38,041 bases of DNA from Actinomycetota bacterium (GTDB lineage: Bacteria > Actinomycetota > Acidimicrobiia > Acidimicrobiales > Acidimicrobilacustridaceae), in the NCBI GenBank assembly GCA_009703275.1, contig WLGJ01000002.1, forward strand, positions 1-38,041, read 5' to 3'. This document shows positions 17,839 through 26,864 of the stretch, one piece after another. Both the position numbers and the translations under genes were made by a program. The notes below the pieces were generated by a model. It worked only from the letters and a program-made list of their open reading frames with translations. It was not told the DNA's origin and did no database searches. The first letter of the stretch is position 1, and every line of letters starts with the position of its first letter.

Positions 17839-19533
17839 TTATTCCTCGACGAAACCAGCTTCGCTGCCATCGGCAAGAACATGTTTGAGGATTTTGCCGC
17901 TGGGATTTCGGGGAAGACGTTCGGAACGAAGCTCGATATAGGCCGGAATTTTGTAGGCCGAAAGTGATTTCTTGCAGTGCTCGTGCACATCGAGATCGGT
18001 GATGTTGGTGTCGGGAGCGATGACGATGATTGCTTTGACCTCTTGGCCGAGGATGTCGTGATCGACGCCGATCACTGCAGTCTCGATAACGCCGGCCATT
18101 TCCTCGATGCAGTTTTCGATTTCAAACGGATAGATGTTTTCGCCACCGCGGATGATGAGGTCGCGTTTGCGCGATGCGATATAGATGCAGCCACCCTCGA
18201 TGCGACCGAAATCGCCGGTATTGAACCAGCGGCCGGGAAAGAACGCCCCGGCATTTGCCGCCGGATGACGCCAGTACTCATTCATGAGCAGCGGGCTACG
18301 AACGCAGATATTTCCTTCGCCACCTTCGGGGAGCTCATTGCCCTCGTCGTCGGTGATCTTCACTTCGCAGGTGGGAATTGCCGGGCCGATGCATTCCGGT
18401 GAGGCCTCGAGCATCCAATTTGGAGCGAACGAAACGAGCGAACCGGTTTCGGTCGAGCCGTAACCGGTGGACATGGTGTGGTCGAGGTGCGGAAAGCGAT
18501 TAGCGAGGCGACGCATGATTTCCGGAGTGGTTGCTGAGCCACCCATGCCGACAGACATGATTTGTTGTTGGGGAATCTCTGAGCAACGCTCGCTATCGAG
18601 GAGGCGGAGAATGTGCGTGCCGGTGCCACCGATGATGTTCACCTTGTTTTCGATCACGAAATCGATCACATCGTCAGCTTCGAATCGGGTGAGGAACCAA
18701 GCACCGGTTGAACCGGTGTGAAGACCATTGACGGTTGCTCCGAGACCAGAAACATGGAACAACGGGAACACCACGAGGCGAATTGGTGGTGGACCTTCCG
18801 ATGGTCCACGACCAGCCATGACCATGCCGCGCGCGCCAAGGAAGTTTTGCAGCGTGGTGTAGTGAACGACGCTTCGGTGTGAAAGCACCGCTGCTTTTGG
18901 ACGACCAGTTGTGCCACTCGTGAAGATGAGGATGGCGGCATCGTCTTCATCGATGTGATTCGCAGGAATCGATGCGTCGGGGGCATAGGCCAGCATGGTC
19001 TCGAGGTCTTCGTCGAGATCGAAGCAGGGGATTGAGACCTCGCTCGAAAGTCGCTCGGCGCGCTTTGCGTCAAACAACAGCAACTTGGGTTCGGTGAGAT
19101 CGATCGCGTGCTGCATCTCTGATTCGGTCCACCAGCCGTTCATGGCGACGGTGATGGCGCCCATGGAGAGACAGGCCCAGAACGAAACGATCCAGCCATA
19201 GGAATTCGCGCCGCACAGGGCGACACGGTCGCCGTGGCCAATCCCGTGTTCACGCTGCAGCCAGGCGGCAACTGAAGCGACGTCCTTTTCGAACCCAGAG
19301 AAGGTCACGCGGCGGCCATCGCTGAAAATCATCGACTCGCGATCGCCGAACTCAAAGGAGTTGATGAGAATCTCGCGCAGTGAGCGTGCCCGATTTCGCA
19401 GAACCCCCATGGTCTCGCCGCGCACGTCTTCTTGAACGACCTCAAACGGAGCGCCCTCGCTAGTGAGGAGCGCAGTGGCCTCGTGAAGGGCAGTCAGTTG
19501 CGGCAGGGTGTGGGCGGGGCCGGTCTCGGTCAC
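17839..19533 (-). CDS. AMP-dependent acyl-CoA synthetase/ligase
   Basis: AAILIFTSGTTGRPKAAVLSHRSVVH (A3 motif), STGYGSTETG, RWFNTGDFGRIEGGCIYIASRKRDLIIRGGENIYPFEIE; GTG start with GGAGG. Confidence 0.92.
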   Translation of the reverse strand: MTETGPAHTLPQLTALHEATALLTSEGAPFEVVQEDVRGETMGVLRNRARSLREILINSFEFGDRESMIFSDGRRVTFSGFEKDVASVAAWLQREHGIGHGDRVALCGANSYGWIVSFWACLSMGAITVAMNGWWTESEMQHAIDLTEPKLLLFDAKRAERLSSEVSIPCFDLDEDLETMLAYAPDASIPANHIDEDDAAILIFTSGTTGRPKAAVLSHRSVVHYTTLQNFLGARGMVMAGRGPSEGPPPIRLVVFPLFHVSGLGATVNGLHTGSTGAWFLTRFEADDVIDFVIENKVNIIGGTGTHILRLLDSERCSEIPQQQIMSVGMGGSATTPEIMRRLANRFPHLDHTMSTGYGSTETGSLVSFAPNWMLEASPECIGPAIPTCEVKITDDEGNELPEGGEGNICVRSPLLMNEYWRHPAANAGAFFPGRWFNTGDFGRIEGGCIYIASRKRDLIIRGGENIYPFEIENCIEEMAGVIETAVIGVDHDILGQEVKAIIVIAPDTNITDLDVHEHCKKSLSAYKIPAYIELRSERLPRNPSGKILKHVLADGSEAGFVEE

Positions 19534-19597
19534 GTTTCCTCCAGATTGGTGGCGTCCTGCGTGACAGGAGCCGATGCGTGGGCGATGCTAGCGGTCC

Positions 19598-20371
19598 ATG
19601 TCAGGAATGCTTGAGGGAAAAGTGGCGCTCATCAGCGGATGCGGCGCTGGTATTGGTGAGGCTTCCGCCCGTCTCTTCGCAGAGCACGGAGCCGTGTTGT
19701 GGCTGAACGATCTACGAGCCGCTGAGCTCAACCGTGTCGTTGACGAGCTCGCGGCTTCTGGCGCTGTTGTCGCAGGTGTCGCTGGCGACATGAGCGATCC
19801 AACATTCGTTAACTCGTGGGTGCAGGGTGCCATCGACGCGTATGGCCGCGTTGACGTGCTCTACAACAACGTTGGCGTTTCTCGATCAGGCCTTCTCGGC
19901 GAACTCAGTGATGAAGACTGGCGCTTCCAGCAATCGGTGACGCTCGATTCAGTGTTCTACGCGACTCGAGCGGTGATCCCGCACATGATCGCCAATGGCG
20001 GCGGCTCAATCGTGAGTATGTCCTCAGGCGCGGGTATCGGCGGCAACTACAACCTCGGTGGTTACGCGGCCGCCAAAGCGGGGGTCATCAATCTGATGGA
20101 AACGGTGGCGACGGAATACGGCGGTCACGGAATTCGGGCGAACGCGGTGACTCCCGGCCCGACGGCAACCGCACCGCTGCTCAACTACCTCGCAACGCAA
20201 CCGGGTGGCGTCGAGGCGCACGTTGCCGATCTCGACCTCAAGCGATTGAGCCAGCCTGAAGAAGTCGCGCAAACCGTGCTGTGGCTCGCATCAGACTTTT
20301 CATCGAACATCACCGGCATTTGTGTCCGTAGCAACATCCGTGCCGCAAGTCGACGTCCGCACGGATCCTGA
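19598..20371 (+). CDS. Short-chain dehydrogenase/reductase with atypical C-terminus
   Basis: KVALISGCGAGIGEASARLFAEHGA, NNVGVSRSG, YAAAKAGVINLMETVATEYGGHGIRANAVTPG. Confidence 0.9.
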   Translation: MSGMLEGKVALISGCGAGIGEASARLFAEHGAVLWLNDLRAAELNRVVDELAASGAVVAGVAGDMSDPTFVNSWVQGAIDAYGRVDVLYNNVGVSRSGLLGELSDEDWRFQQSVTLDSVFYATRAVIPHMIANGGGSIVSMSSGAGIGGNYNLGGYAAAKAGVINLMETVATEYGGHGIRANAVTPGPTATAPLLNYLATQPGGVEAHVADLDLKRLSQPEEVAQTVLWLASDFSSNITGICVRSNIRAASRRPHGS

Positions 20372-20384
20372 AGGAACAACAGTT

Positions 20385-21566
20385 ATGGCAGCGAACGAAA
20401 GCGTCGAACTGACAGCGTGGCGTGATTTTTGTCGTCGACTCGAAGCGGTGGGCGAACAACTGATGGCCGAGCCGTTCCCGGCTGATGTGGCAGTACGTGC
20501 CGAAGGTTATGACCACATGGCGGAACAGGTTCTGTGTTGGTTGGGATGGTCGATCGGTTATCCGAATGCTGCCCGACCGTTCTTTATGCGACAGAACGAT
20601 CTCGTTACGCAATGGGGCGGACCAAATGCCGACAACGCCTACCGTCATGCGCGAATTGATCCCACCAAGCGCTATCGAGTGCGTGGCCGAATGCATTCAT
20701 GTGAAGAGTTCATCCTGGCAATGCGGGCCGGCTTTATGCATCAAGAAAAGTGGGGGACGCTCGCCGAGCACAACGGATCTGATCTTGGAATCGGCAAGGG
20801 CGACGAGTTCGAGTTCTTTCTCGGTGGCGATGGCACCGAAGCAGGTTGGCTGCAAATTCCTGAAGGCGCTGTCATGTGCTCAATCCGCGAGTACTACTTC
20901 GATTGGACTGAAGAAGAACCAGCAACATTCACGATCGAATGTCTTGATGGGCCTGACCATTTGCCCCGAGTAACCGCTGAAGACTTTGCCGCAAAGGTTG
21001 CCGATGCGGTAGCGGGTGTTGAGCGTTCAATGTCGTACTGGAACCAGTACATGATCGATCAGCGCGCAATGCGTGAAGACAATTCTTTTCATGGTTCTTT
21101 TGCGCAAGAAAAGGGTCTCGCTGCCGCTCGTTACGGCTTTTGTTTCTGGGACCTCGGCCCCGATGATGCGCTCATTATCGAGAGCGAAGTACCCGACGCT
21201 CGTTATTGGAGTTTGCAGCTCTATCCCGATGGCTGGTTTGAACTCGCTGATCCGGTTGAGCGCATTACGAGTTTGAATGATCGCCAGTTACGATTGTCAG
21301 GGGACGGGCGCATTCGTGCCGTTGTTTCTCATCGCGACCCTGGTGTCGATAACTGGCTTGATGCTGGCGGACGTAAGGGCGGACTTTGCACCTTGCGCTG
21401 GTTTTGGCCACTGAGCGACGCTGCTCCCGAGCCGACGGCACGACTGGTGAATGTCGACGAGGTGTGGAGCGAACTTCCGGCCGACACCGTTCGAGTGTCA
21501 GTCGACGAACGCGCGGCCTTGCTTGAGTCTCGCCGTCGTCATCTGGCCTGGCGTTTCCGAACCTGA
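20385..21566 (+). CDS. Conserved hypothetical protein (possibly DUF1214-like)
   Basis: Long ORF; AAGGA ribosome-binding site directly after the SDR stop; YGFCFWDLGPDDALIIESEVPDARYWSLQLYPDGW. Confidence 0.75.
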   Translation: MAANESVELTAWRDFCRRLEAVGEQLMAEPFPADVAVRAEGYDHMAEQVLCWLGWSIGYPNAARPFFMRQNDLVTQWGGPNADNAYRHARIDPTKRYRVRGRMHSCEEFILAMRAGFMHQEKWGTLAEHNGSDLGIGKGDEFEFFLGGDGTEAGWLQIPEGAVMCSIREYYFDWTEEEPATFTIECLDGPDHLPRVTAEDFAAKVADAVAGVERSMSYWNQYMIDQRAMREDNSFHGSFAQEKGLAAARYGFCFWDLGPDDALIIESEVPDARYWSLQLYPDGWFELADPVERITSLNDRQLRLSGDGRIRAVVSHRDPGVDNWLDAGGRKGGLCTLRWFWPLSDAAPEPTARLVNVDEVWSELPADTVRVSVDERAALLESRRRHLAWRFRT

Positions 21567-21569
21567 GAT

Positions 21570-22352
21570 TCAGGGGCGCATAATGCCGCCACCGTCGACC
21601 GAAATGGTCTGTCCGGTGACATAGCGGCTTCCATCGCTCAGCAAGAACGCGACTGCGGGGCCGATGTCCTCGATGGCATCGCCATCGCGACCCACCGGGT
21701 TGTCGTTGTACATCGAGGCAAACGCAGCTTCGCGCGCCGGGTCAGACCCGGCGACAGGAGCGCGGTGACCGGCTGATGCAGGCAGAACGCAATTGACCGT
21801 GATGCCGTCGCGGCCCCATTCGCGCGCTGCAGTGCGAGTAAGTGAGCGAATCGCTTCGTTCGATGCGGCGTAGGGGCCATATCCCGAAGCGCCAGTGAGG
21901 CCCATCGAGGTTCCCATCGTGACGATGCGACCCCAGCTATTCGCGGCCATGTGCGGTTGCGCCGCTTGCATGAGCCACAGCGCACCCTTGGGGCCGGTGT
22001 CGAACAACAGGTTCATATCGCTCTCGGTAACGTCAAGCAGGGGAGTGACTGGTCGAAACGATTGAGCGTTCAGGACCAGACCATCGAGGCGACCGAATTG
22101 AGCAAGGGTTTCGTCAACAACTTCAAACGCACGTCCACGATCGGCGACATCGGCGACGAGACCGAGACACTCAACGTTTTCGGATTCAAGCAGCGCAATT
22201 GCCTCTGCAAGTCGTTCGGGCTTGCGGCCAGTGATGGTGATTTTTGCTCCGAGTGCTCCGAGGTGGCGAGCGATGCCAATGCCGATGCCCCGAGTTCCGC
22301 CTGTGATGATGACGACACGGCCTTCAAGAATGTTGAGAGGTGCGTCGGCCAT
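21570..22352 (-). CDS. Short-chain dehydrogenase/reductase
   Basis: GRVVIITGGTRGIGIGIARHLGALGA, YGPYAASNEAIRSLTRTAAREWGRDGITVNCVLP, VTGQTISVDGGGIMRP. Confidence 0.93.
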   Translation of the reverse strand: MADAPLNILEGRVVIITGGTRGIGIGIARHLGALGAKITITGRKPERLAEAIALLESENVECLGLVADVADRGRAFEVVDETLAQFGRLDGLVLNAQSFRPVTPLLDVTESDMNLLFDTGPKGALWLMQAAQPHMAANSWGRIVTMGTSMGLTGASGYGPYAASNEAIRSLTRTAAREWGRDGITVNCVLPASAGHRAPVAGSDPAREAAFASMYNDNPVGRDGDAIEDIGPAVAFLLSDGSRYVTGQTISVDGGGIMRP

Positions 22353-22358
22353 TCGAGC

Positions 22359-22368
22359 AGCGTAGTTT
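22359..22368. promoter_or_regulatory. Overlapping divergent -10 elements (candidate bidirectional promoter)
   Basis: + strand TAGTTT 22363-22368, 8 nt before ATG 22377; - strand TACGCT 22364-22359, 6 nt before ATG 22352; they share the TA step. Confidence 0.5.
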
Positions 22369-22376
22369 CCTACCCG

Positions 22377-23660
22377 ATGGCAACGACTTGGAATCCGGGA
22401 CCGCGCCCCGAATGGGTAGAAGCGGTGAATGCGGGCTTGGTCCTGCCGATCGCGGCCGAGGCGGCGCTTCCCTTTGATCGTGATGGCCTCGTTGGCGAGG
22501 CGTTGGCACGGCAGGGGCGAACGAACGAGGGGATTGCCGCTCTTTGCGCTCCTGGACCGGGGACGGGTGAGGACTTCCTCGAAGGACTGGATATCGCGCT
22601 TACGTCATTGGAGACCGAAGCGAATCTGCATCTTCTTGGCCGGTGGATGACGCGTCGTTTCCTGCTTCGGCTGCTTGAAGTTCGGCTTCAGATCTGCGAC
22701 TGGGTTCGTAGCGACCCCGGGGTGCGAGACGAACAAATTTTCGAACCGCTTTTTGTTGTTGGTGCGCCGCGCACGGGCACCACGGTTTTGCATGCTCTGC
22801 TTTCCGCCGATCACCGTCATCGTGTTCCGCTCGGTTGGGAGTTCTTGCGACCAGTTCCGCCACCAACCTTCGAAACCTACGACAACGATTCCCGTATCGA
22901 ATTGGCCGATGCTGAACTACGCGGTCCGCAACTCGTTACTGGCGGACTCGACGCGATTCATGCCTATGCCGGCCGCATGAATAAGGAATGCCTCTCGGCG
23001 ATGTCGTTCGCGTTTCGCGGCGAAGAGTTCATCAGTCGCTACAACACGCCGAGTTACATCGACTGGTTGCAGTCCTGCGATATGACGTCGGCGTATGAAA
23101 TGCATCGGCTGGTGTTGCAGATCCTTCAGCGAAAGATGCCTACGGAGAAGTGGGTGCTCAAGTCACCGGTGCATTTGCACAACCTTCCGGTTCTGCTCGA
23201 CACCTACCCCGATGCGCAACTGGTGATCACCCATCGCGATCCGTTGGCAATCCTCGGTTCAGTGACGAGCCTGATTGCGACGCTGCGCTGGGCGCATAGC
23301 GACGATGTCGACACAACGGTGATCGGTCGCTATCACGCCGACCTGTATCGCGGAGACCTTGATGGCCTCGTCGATATTCAGTCGCAAGGCGTGCTTCCAG
23401 TTGGGCGCGTCGCTCACGGTTCTTTTGCTGATTTCAACGCCGATGGTGTTGGCGTTGTGGCGCGCATCTACGACGAGCTCGACATTGACCTTCCCGACGA
23501 TGTGCGTGCTGCCATGACGGCTGCCCTCGCAGGGTCGCCGCGTGAAAAGCACGGCGATCACACCTGGTCCTTCGACTGGCTTGGACTTGACGCAGATGAA
23601 CAGCGTGATCGCTTCTCTCGCTACTGCATGACCTTCGGTCTTACAGATTCGATCAACTGA
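22377..23660 (+). CDS. Sulfotransferase family protein
   Basis: FVVGAPRTGTTVLHALLSADHRHR (PAPS 5'-phosphosulfate loop), WVLKSPVHLHNLPVLLDTYPDAQLVITHRDP; start MATTWNPG. Confidence 0.87.
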   Translation: MATTWNPGPRPEWVEAVNAGLVLPIAAEAALPFDRDGLVGEALARQGRTNEGIAALCAPGPGTGEDFLEGLDIALTSLETEANLHLLGRWMTRRFLLRLLEVRLQICDWVRSDPGVRDEQIFEPLFVVGAPRTGTTVLHALLSADHRHRVPLGWEFLRPVPPPTFETYDNDSRIELADAELRGPQLVTGGLDAIHAYAGRMNKECLSAMSFAFRGEEFISRYNTPSYIDWLQSCDMTSAYEMHRLVLQILQRKMPTEKWVLKSPVHLHNLPVLLDTYPDAQLVITHRDPLAILGSVTSLIATLRWAHSDDVDTTVIGRYHADLYRGDLDGLVDIQSQGVLPVGRVAHGSFADFNADGVGVVARIYDELDIDLPDDVRAAMTAALAGSPREKHGDHTWSFDWLGLDADEQRDRFSRYCMTFGLTDSIN

Positions 23661-23845
23661 TGAATGCGTTGGCATCAGGCACGAGTCGTACCGTGCCGGC
23701 TCTTTCGGATCTCGTTGTCGCGCTGACAATTGGGGGCACGATCGTGGGCATCGAGTGGCCTGGCGATTGATTGAACGCCACCGCACTGCGCTTACGCATT
23801 ATCTCGAACACCCAGAACTGGGCTGAGTTTCGTTACTCTGCAGCA

Positions 23846-24688
23846 ATGGTGAAAATCGCAAAAGTTGTCGCATTCACGGCGGCAATCTTCCTCATAGCAA
23901 GCAGTTGTGGTGACTCATCCAAGTCGTCCACAGAGACGTCGATCCAAACAATTGAGCCTGGGTCTCTGAAAGTCTGTCTTTACCCCGGGTTCGCACCGTT
24001 CGCGATCAAAGGTGAGGACGGAACGTGGAGTGGCTGGGACGTCGAGTTCCTTGAAGGATTCGCGAAGCAGCAGGGTCTGACGCTCAAGCCTGTGGAGTTC
24101 TCAACGTTCGACAACATCTGGATGCGACCTGGAAATGATGAGTGCGACCTCGCCGGCACGGGTATCACGAAGACTGCGGATCGTTCGGCGGCGACGGGAA
24201 CTGGTGCGACGTGGTCATCGACGTACTACAGCGTTGCTCGTGGCTTCGCGGTGCTCAATGGTGTGCAGGTAAACGGAATTGATGATCTCGCAGGACGCGT
24301 CGTGCTCGCCACGAAGGGTTCGACGGCCGACCTCGACCTCCAAGCGCGGATCAAGAAAGCGGGGATCACGAACATCACGTTGCAGTACGTCGACGCCGGT
24401 GTAGATGCTGCGAAGCAGTTGCTCGCCGGTGGATCAAACGCTCCGATCGGGTTCGCCGAGGGTGTCGGCAGTGTGCAGACGCTCGTGCAGCAGTTCCCGA
24501 GCCTCGAGCTCGCGTGGCAGCACTGCATGATGCTTCCCGATGGCACGATCTCTTCGGAGCCATTCGGGTTCCCCGTCCGGGCGAAGTCAACTGGCGTGGC
24601 GGCCGCGCTCGATTCGTATATCGCCCAACCGACGGTCGCATATCCGGGAGGACCGGGGACTGGTCGCGACTGTCCGACCGGCTCTTGA
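23846..24688 (+). CDS. Extracellular solute-binding lipoprotein (family 3 amino-acid-type)
   Basis: Signal plus lipobox FLIASSC; GSLKVCLYPGFAPFAIKGEDGTWSGWDVEFLEGFAKQQGLTL; DDLAGRVVLATKGST. Confidence 0.83.
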   Translation: MVKIAKVVAFTAAIFLIASSCGDSSKSSTETSIQTIEPGSLKVCLYPGFAPFAIKGEDGTWSGWDVEFLEGFAKQQGLTLKPVEFSTFDNIWMRPGNDECDLAGTGITKTADRSAATGTGATWSSTYYSVARGFAVLNGVQVNGIDDLAGRVVLATKGSTADLDLQARIKKAGITNITLQYVDAGVDAAKQLLAGGSNAPIGFAEGVGSVQTLVQQFPSLELAWQHCMMLPDGTISSEPFGFPVRAKSTGVAAALDSYIAQPTVAYPGGPGTGRDCPTGS

Positions 24689-24724
24689 CCGGTGACGTGA
24701 TCGTGTGGCGATCATTTACGCGAG

Positions 24725-24754
24725 TTGGCACTTCACAGTGCACCCCGGTACCCT
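24725..24754 (+). promoter_or_regulatory. Promoter of tRNA-fMet
   Basis: TTGGCA (24725-24730), 18-bp spacer, TACCCT (24749-24754), tRNA starts 12 nt later. Confidence 0.5.
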
Positions 24755-24765
24755 CTACAGCACGC

Positions 24766-24842
<77 letters not shown>

Positions 24843-24854
24843 TCGAAGTGGGAA

Positions 24855-24879
24855 GAGCCGACCCGAGGGTCGGCTCTTT
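24855..24879 (+). terminator. Rho-independent terminator after tRNA-fMet
   Basis: GAGCCGACC-CGAG-GGTCGGCTC, 9-bp perfect stem followed by TTT. Confidence 0.8.
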
Positions 24880-24958
24880 GCGTTTCGCTGAGTTCAGATT
24901 GAGACGCCCGTGTCGATGGTGAAGGAACTGTCCTCCTTTATCGAAACGGCAGACCGGT

Positions 24959-26608
24959 CTAGCCAGTGAAGGCCGGGGCAACAGGTTCGGTCGCCGGGGG
25001 TTCCTGGACCTCAAATGCACCCGCATCAGCCACACCGAACGCAATGCGGGCGAACCCGACACCACGCTGATCGAACTCATTGCCGTCGAACACGGGAACG
25101 GGGTTCGGGCCAGCATTGATCGCGGGGCTTCCTACAAGCAACGCGTGTGTCTTTGTGACACCACCATTGTTGGCCAACAGGCCGAGCTTCGGATCTGTGA
25201 CACCAACCTGTGTGCCACCACCATCAACCAGGGTCACTCCAGTCTGGATGGCGCCCAAGACCGAGTACTCCGTGTTCACAACAGGAACCGAACCATCCCA
25301 AATTCCGATGTCGGCACCATCGTTGCCCGCCACGATTGAACCGATCAGCGTCAGATCACCCGCCGCTGAAGGAGATAGAGAAGTCTCAATTGAGCGATTT
25401 TCTTTGTGTTCGTTTGACTGACGTCGGGCCGAGCTCCCTGACGTTGAAAGGGGCCCCAACCGACCCTGCACCGACTGGATGCCACCAACTGCGTCGGTCA
25501 ATGCATCGCTTGAATTGGCCGTCACCGTCGACTGGACCAAAACCGCACCAGCCCCGTTAGCCAGATAAATACCTCCTCCGCCGCCGGCGACAAAGGTATT
25601 GCCATTGTAAAGGTAAGGCTCAGAATCAGAGGTGGCGCGGTTACCTGAAATGGTGGAATTGAAAATCTCGAGATCGGCATTGAGGTCTTCGGCGTAGATT
25701 CCGCCTCCGGTGATGCCCTCGTTTCCGGAAATTGTGGAATCGATGATCGTCAACGAACCTCCGTCGACGTCAATTCCACCACCGTCGCTATACGAAAGGT
25801 TCCCGTCGATCGTCGAATTACTGATCGTCGTGATCATCTCATCCAAGTACAGGCCGCCCCCGTCGTCGCCCGCAGTGTTTCCGCTGATCTCGACGTTGGA
25901 CAAGTTCAGGAGCAGAACGCCCCGGTCAAGGTTATTGGAGGCGTAGAGGGCGCCTCCGGCGTAGTAGGCAACGTTGTTGGAGATCACCGAGTTACGAATC
26001 GTGACCGTTCCAGCGGTCTCGTAGAGGTGCACCGCTCCGCCGTCGTTGGACGCATAGTTGCCCGACAGAACAACATCGGCGATCGTCAGATCGGCGTTCC
26101 CCTCGTACTTCTGGATGGCGCCACCACTGCCCTCATCGGCATTGTTGGAGCCATTGCCCCCGGTGATGGTGACCCCGGAGATCGTGGACGCTCCATCGGC
26201 GACATAAAGATGGTCGAGCACGAACAGCGAGTGACCAGTCAAATCGCCACCCGCTTCGGTCCAACCACCGTTAATGGTGATGACCGACGCACCCGGACCC
26301 CGCAGATCAATGCCACCGGTGAGATCAGGAAGGTCGGACAGCACATCGATCGTGCCGGTCAGACCAGCCGTAAAGGTGATCGTGTCGACACCCGCTGCCG
26401 AGTTCGCGTCAAGCATCGCCTGGCGCAAACTGCCCGCACCCGAGTCAGCCAACGTCGATACAACCAGCGCAGCGTTTGCCGACGCCGTCGACGACGTGAG
26501 CATCACCAACGGACCTGCTCCCGCCGCCGCTAGAACGGCTGTCGAACCAAGCGCCACAACACGGCCCGAACGGTGACGAATCGGGGTACCGCCAAGAAGA
26601 TTGTGCAT
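24959..26608 (-). CDS. Secreted right-handed beta-helix (polymorphic-repeat-type) surface protein
   Basis: Start MHNLLGG with AAGGA upstream; signal peptide; ALVVSTLADSGAGSLRQAMLDANSAAGVDTITF; repeated NSxIxGN / GGGIY coils. Confidence 0.85.
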   Translation of the reverse strand: MHNLLGGTPIRHRSGRVVALGSTAVLAAAGAGPLVMLTSSTASANAALVVSTLADSGAGSLRQAMLDANSAAGVDTITFTAGLTGTIDVLSDLPDLTGGIDLRGPGASVITINGGWTEAGGDLTGHSLFVLDHLYVADGASTISGVTITGGNGSNNADEGSGGAIQKYEGNADLTIADVVLSGNYASNDGGAVHLYETAGTVTIRNSVISNNVAYYAGGALYASNNLDRGVLLLNLSNVEISGNTAGDDGGGLYLDEMITTISNSTIDGNLSYSDGGGIDVDGGSLTIIDSTISGNEGITGGGIYAEDLNADLEIFNSTISGNRATSDSEPYLYNGNTFVAGGGGGIYLANGAGAVLVQSTVTANSSDALTDAVGGIQSVQGRLGPLSTSGSSARRQSNEHKENRSIETSLSPSAAGDLTLIGSIVAGNDGADIGIWDGSVPVVNTEYSVLGAIQTGVTLVDGGGTQVGVTDPKLGLLANNGGVTKTHALLVGSPAINAGPNPVPVFDGNEFDQRGVGFARIAFGVADAGAFEVQEPPATEPVAPAFTG

Positions 26609-26651
26609 CACAGATTCCTTGATAAAGCCGAATAATGGACTGCACGATAGC

Positions 26652-26734
26652 GGCTCATTTTCTGGGGTGCTCGACGGTTCCCGTCCCCGTCCCCGCCACC
26701 GCTGAAACGCTCGGAGCCGACCCGAAGTTCGGCT
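26652..26734 (+). pseudogene. Decayed tRNA-fMet 3' portion plus its terminator
   Basis: CCCGTCCCCGCCACC (26686-26700) identical to tRNA 24827-24841; next 46 nt align without gaps at 32/46 incl. GAGCCGACCCGA; possible anticodon-loop vestige GGCTCAT at 26652. Confidence 0.65.
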
Positions 26735-26748
26735 GTTTGTGTTGCGGT

Positions 26749-26832
26749 CGAGAGGTGTCTTTCTGCAGAACCTCTCGGCGCTCACTCTTTTGAGGCGCCC
26801 TCAACGGTCGATAGTTGCCCCCGATGGCAACT
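26749..26832. repeat. Three consecutive inverted repeats
   Basis: CGAGAGGT/ACCTCTCG (26749-26777), TTGAGG-CGC-CCTCAA (26790-26804), AGTTGCC-CCCGAT-GGCAACT (26813-26832). Confidence 0.7.
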
Positions 26833-26864
26833 GATGCGGCGGCGACTCTTAGAATGAACTCTTG

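Noticed and set aside
23678-23697. GGCACG-N8-CGTGCC hairpin after the sulfotransferase gene as a terminator
   Set aside because: Only 6-bp arms, and followed by GGCTCTTTCGG rather than a clear T-tract; insufficient to call.
23811-23822. CCCAG-AA-CTGGG palindrome upstream of the solute-binding protein
   Set aside because: Short 5-bp arms; could be chance, no partner motif found by eye.
24951-24960. AGACCGGTCT perfect 10-bp palindrome at the end of the beta-helix CDS
   Set aside because: Palindromes of this size are expected tens of times by chance in 38 kb, and it overlaps coding sequence.
26641-26700. Second functional tRNA-fMet gene
   Set aside because: No 5' acceptor strand or D-arm can be drawn and the T-arm is altered; treated as a decayed copy.
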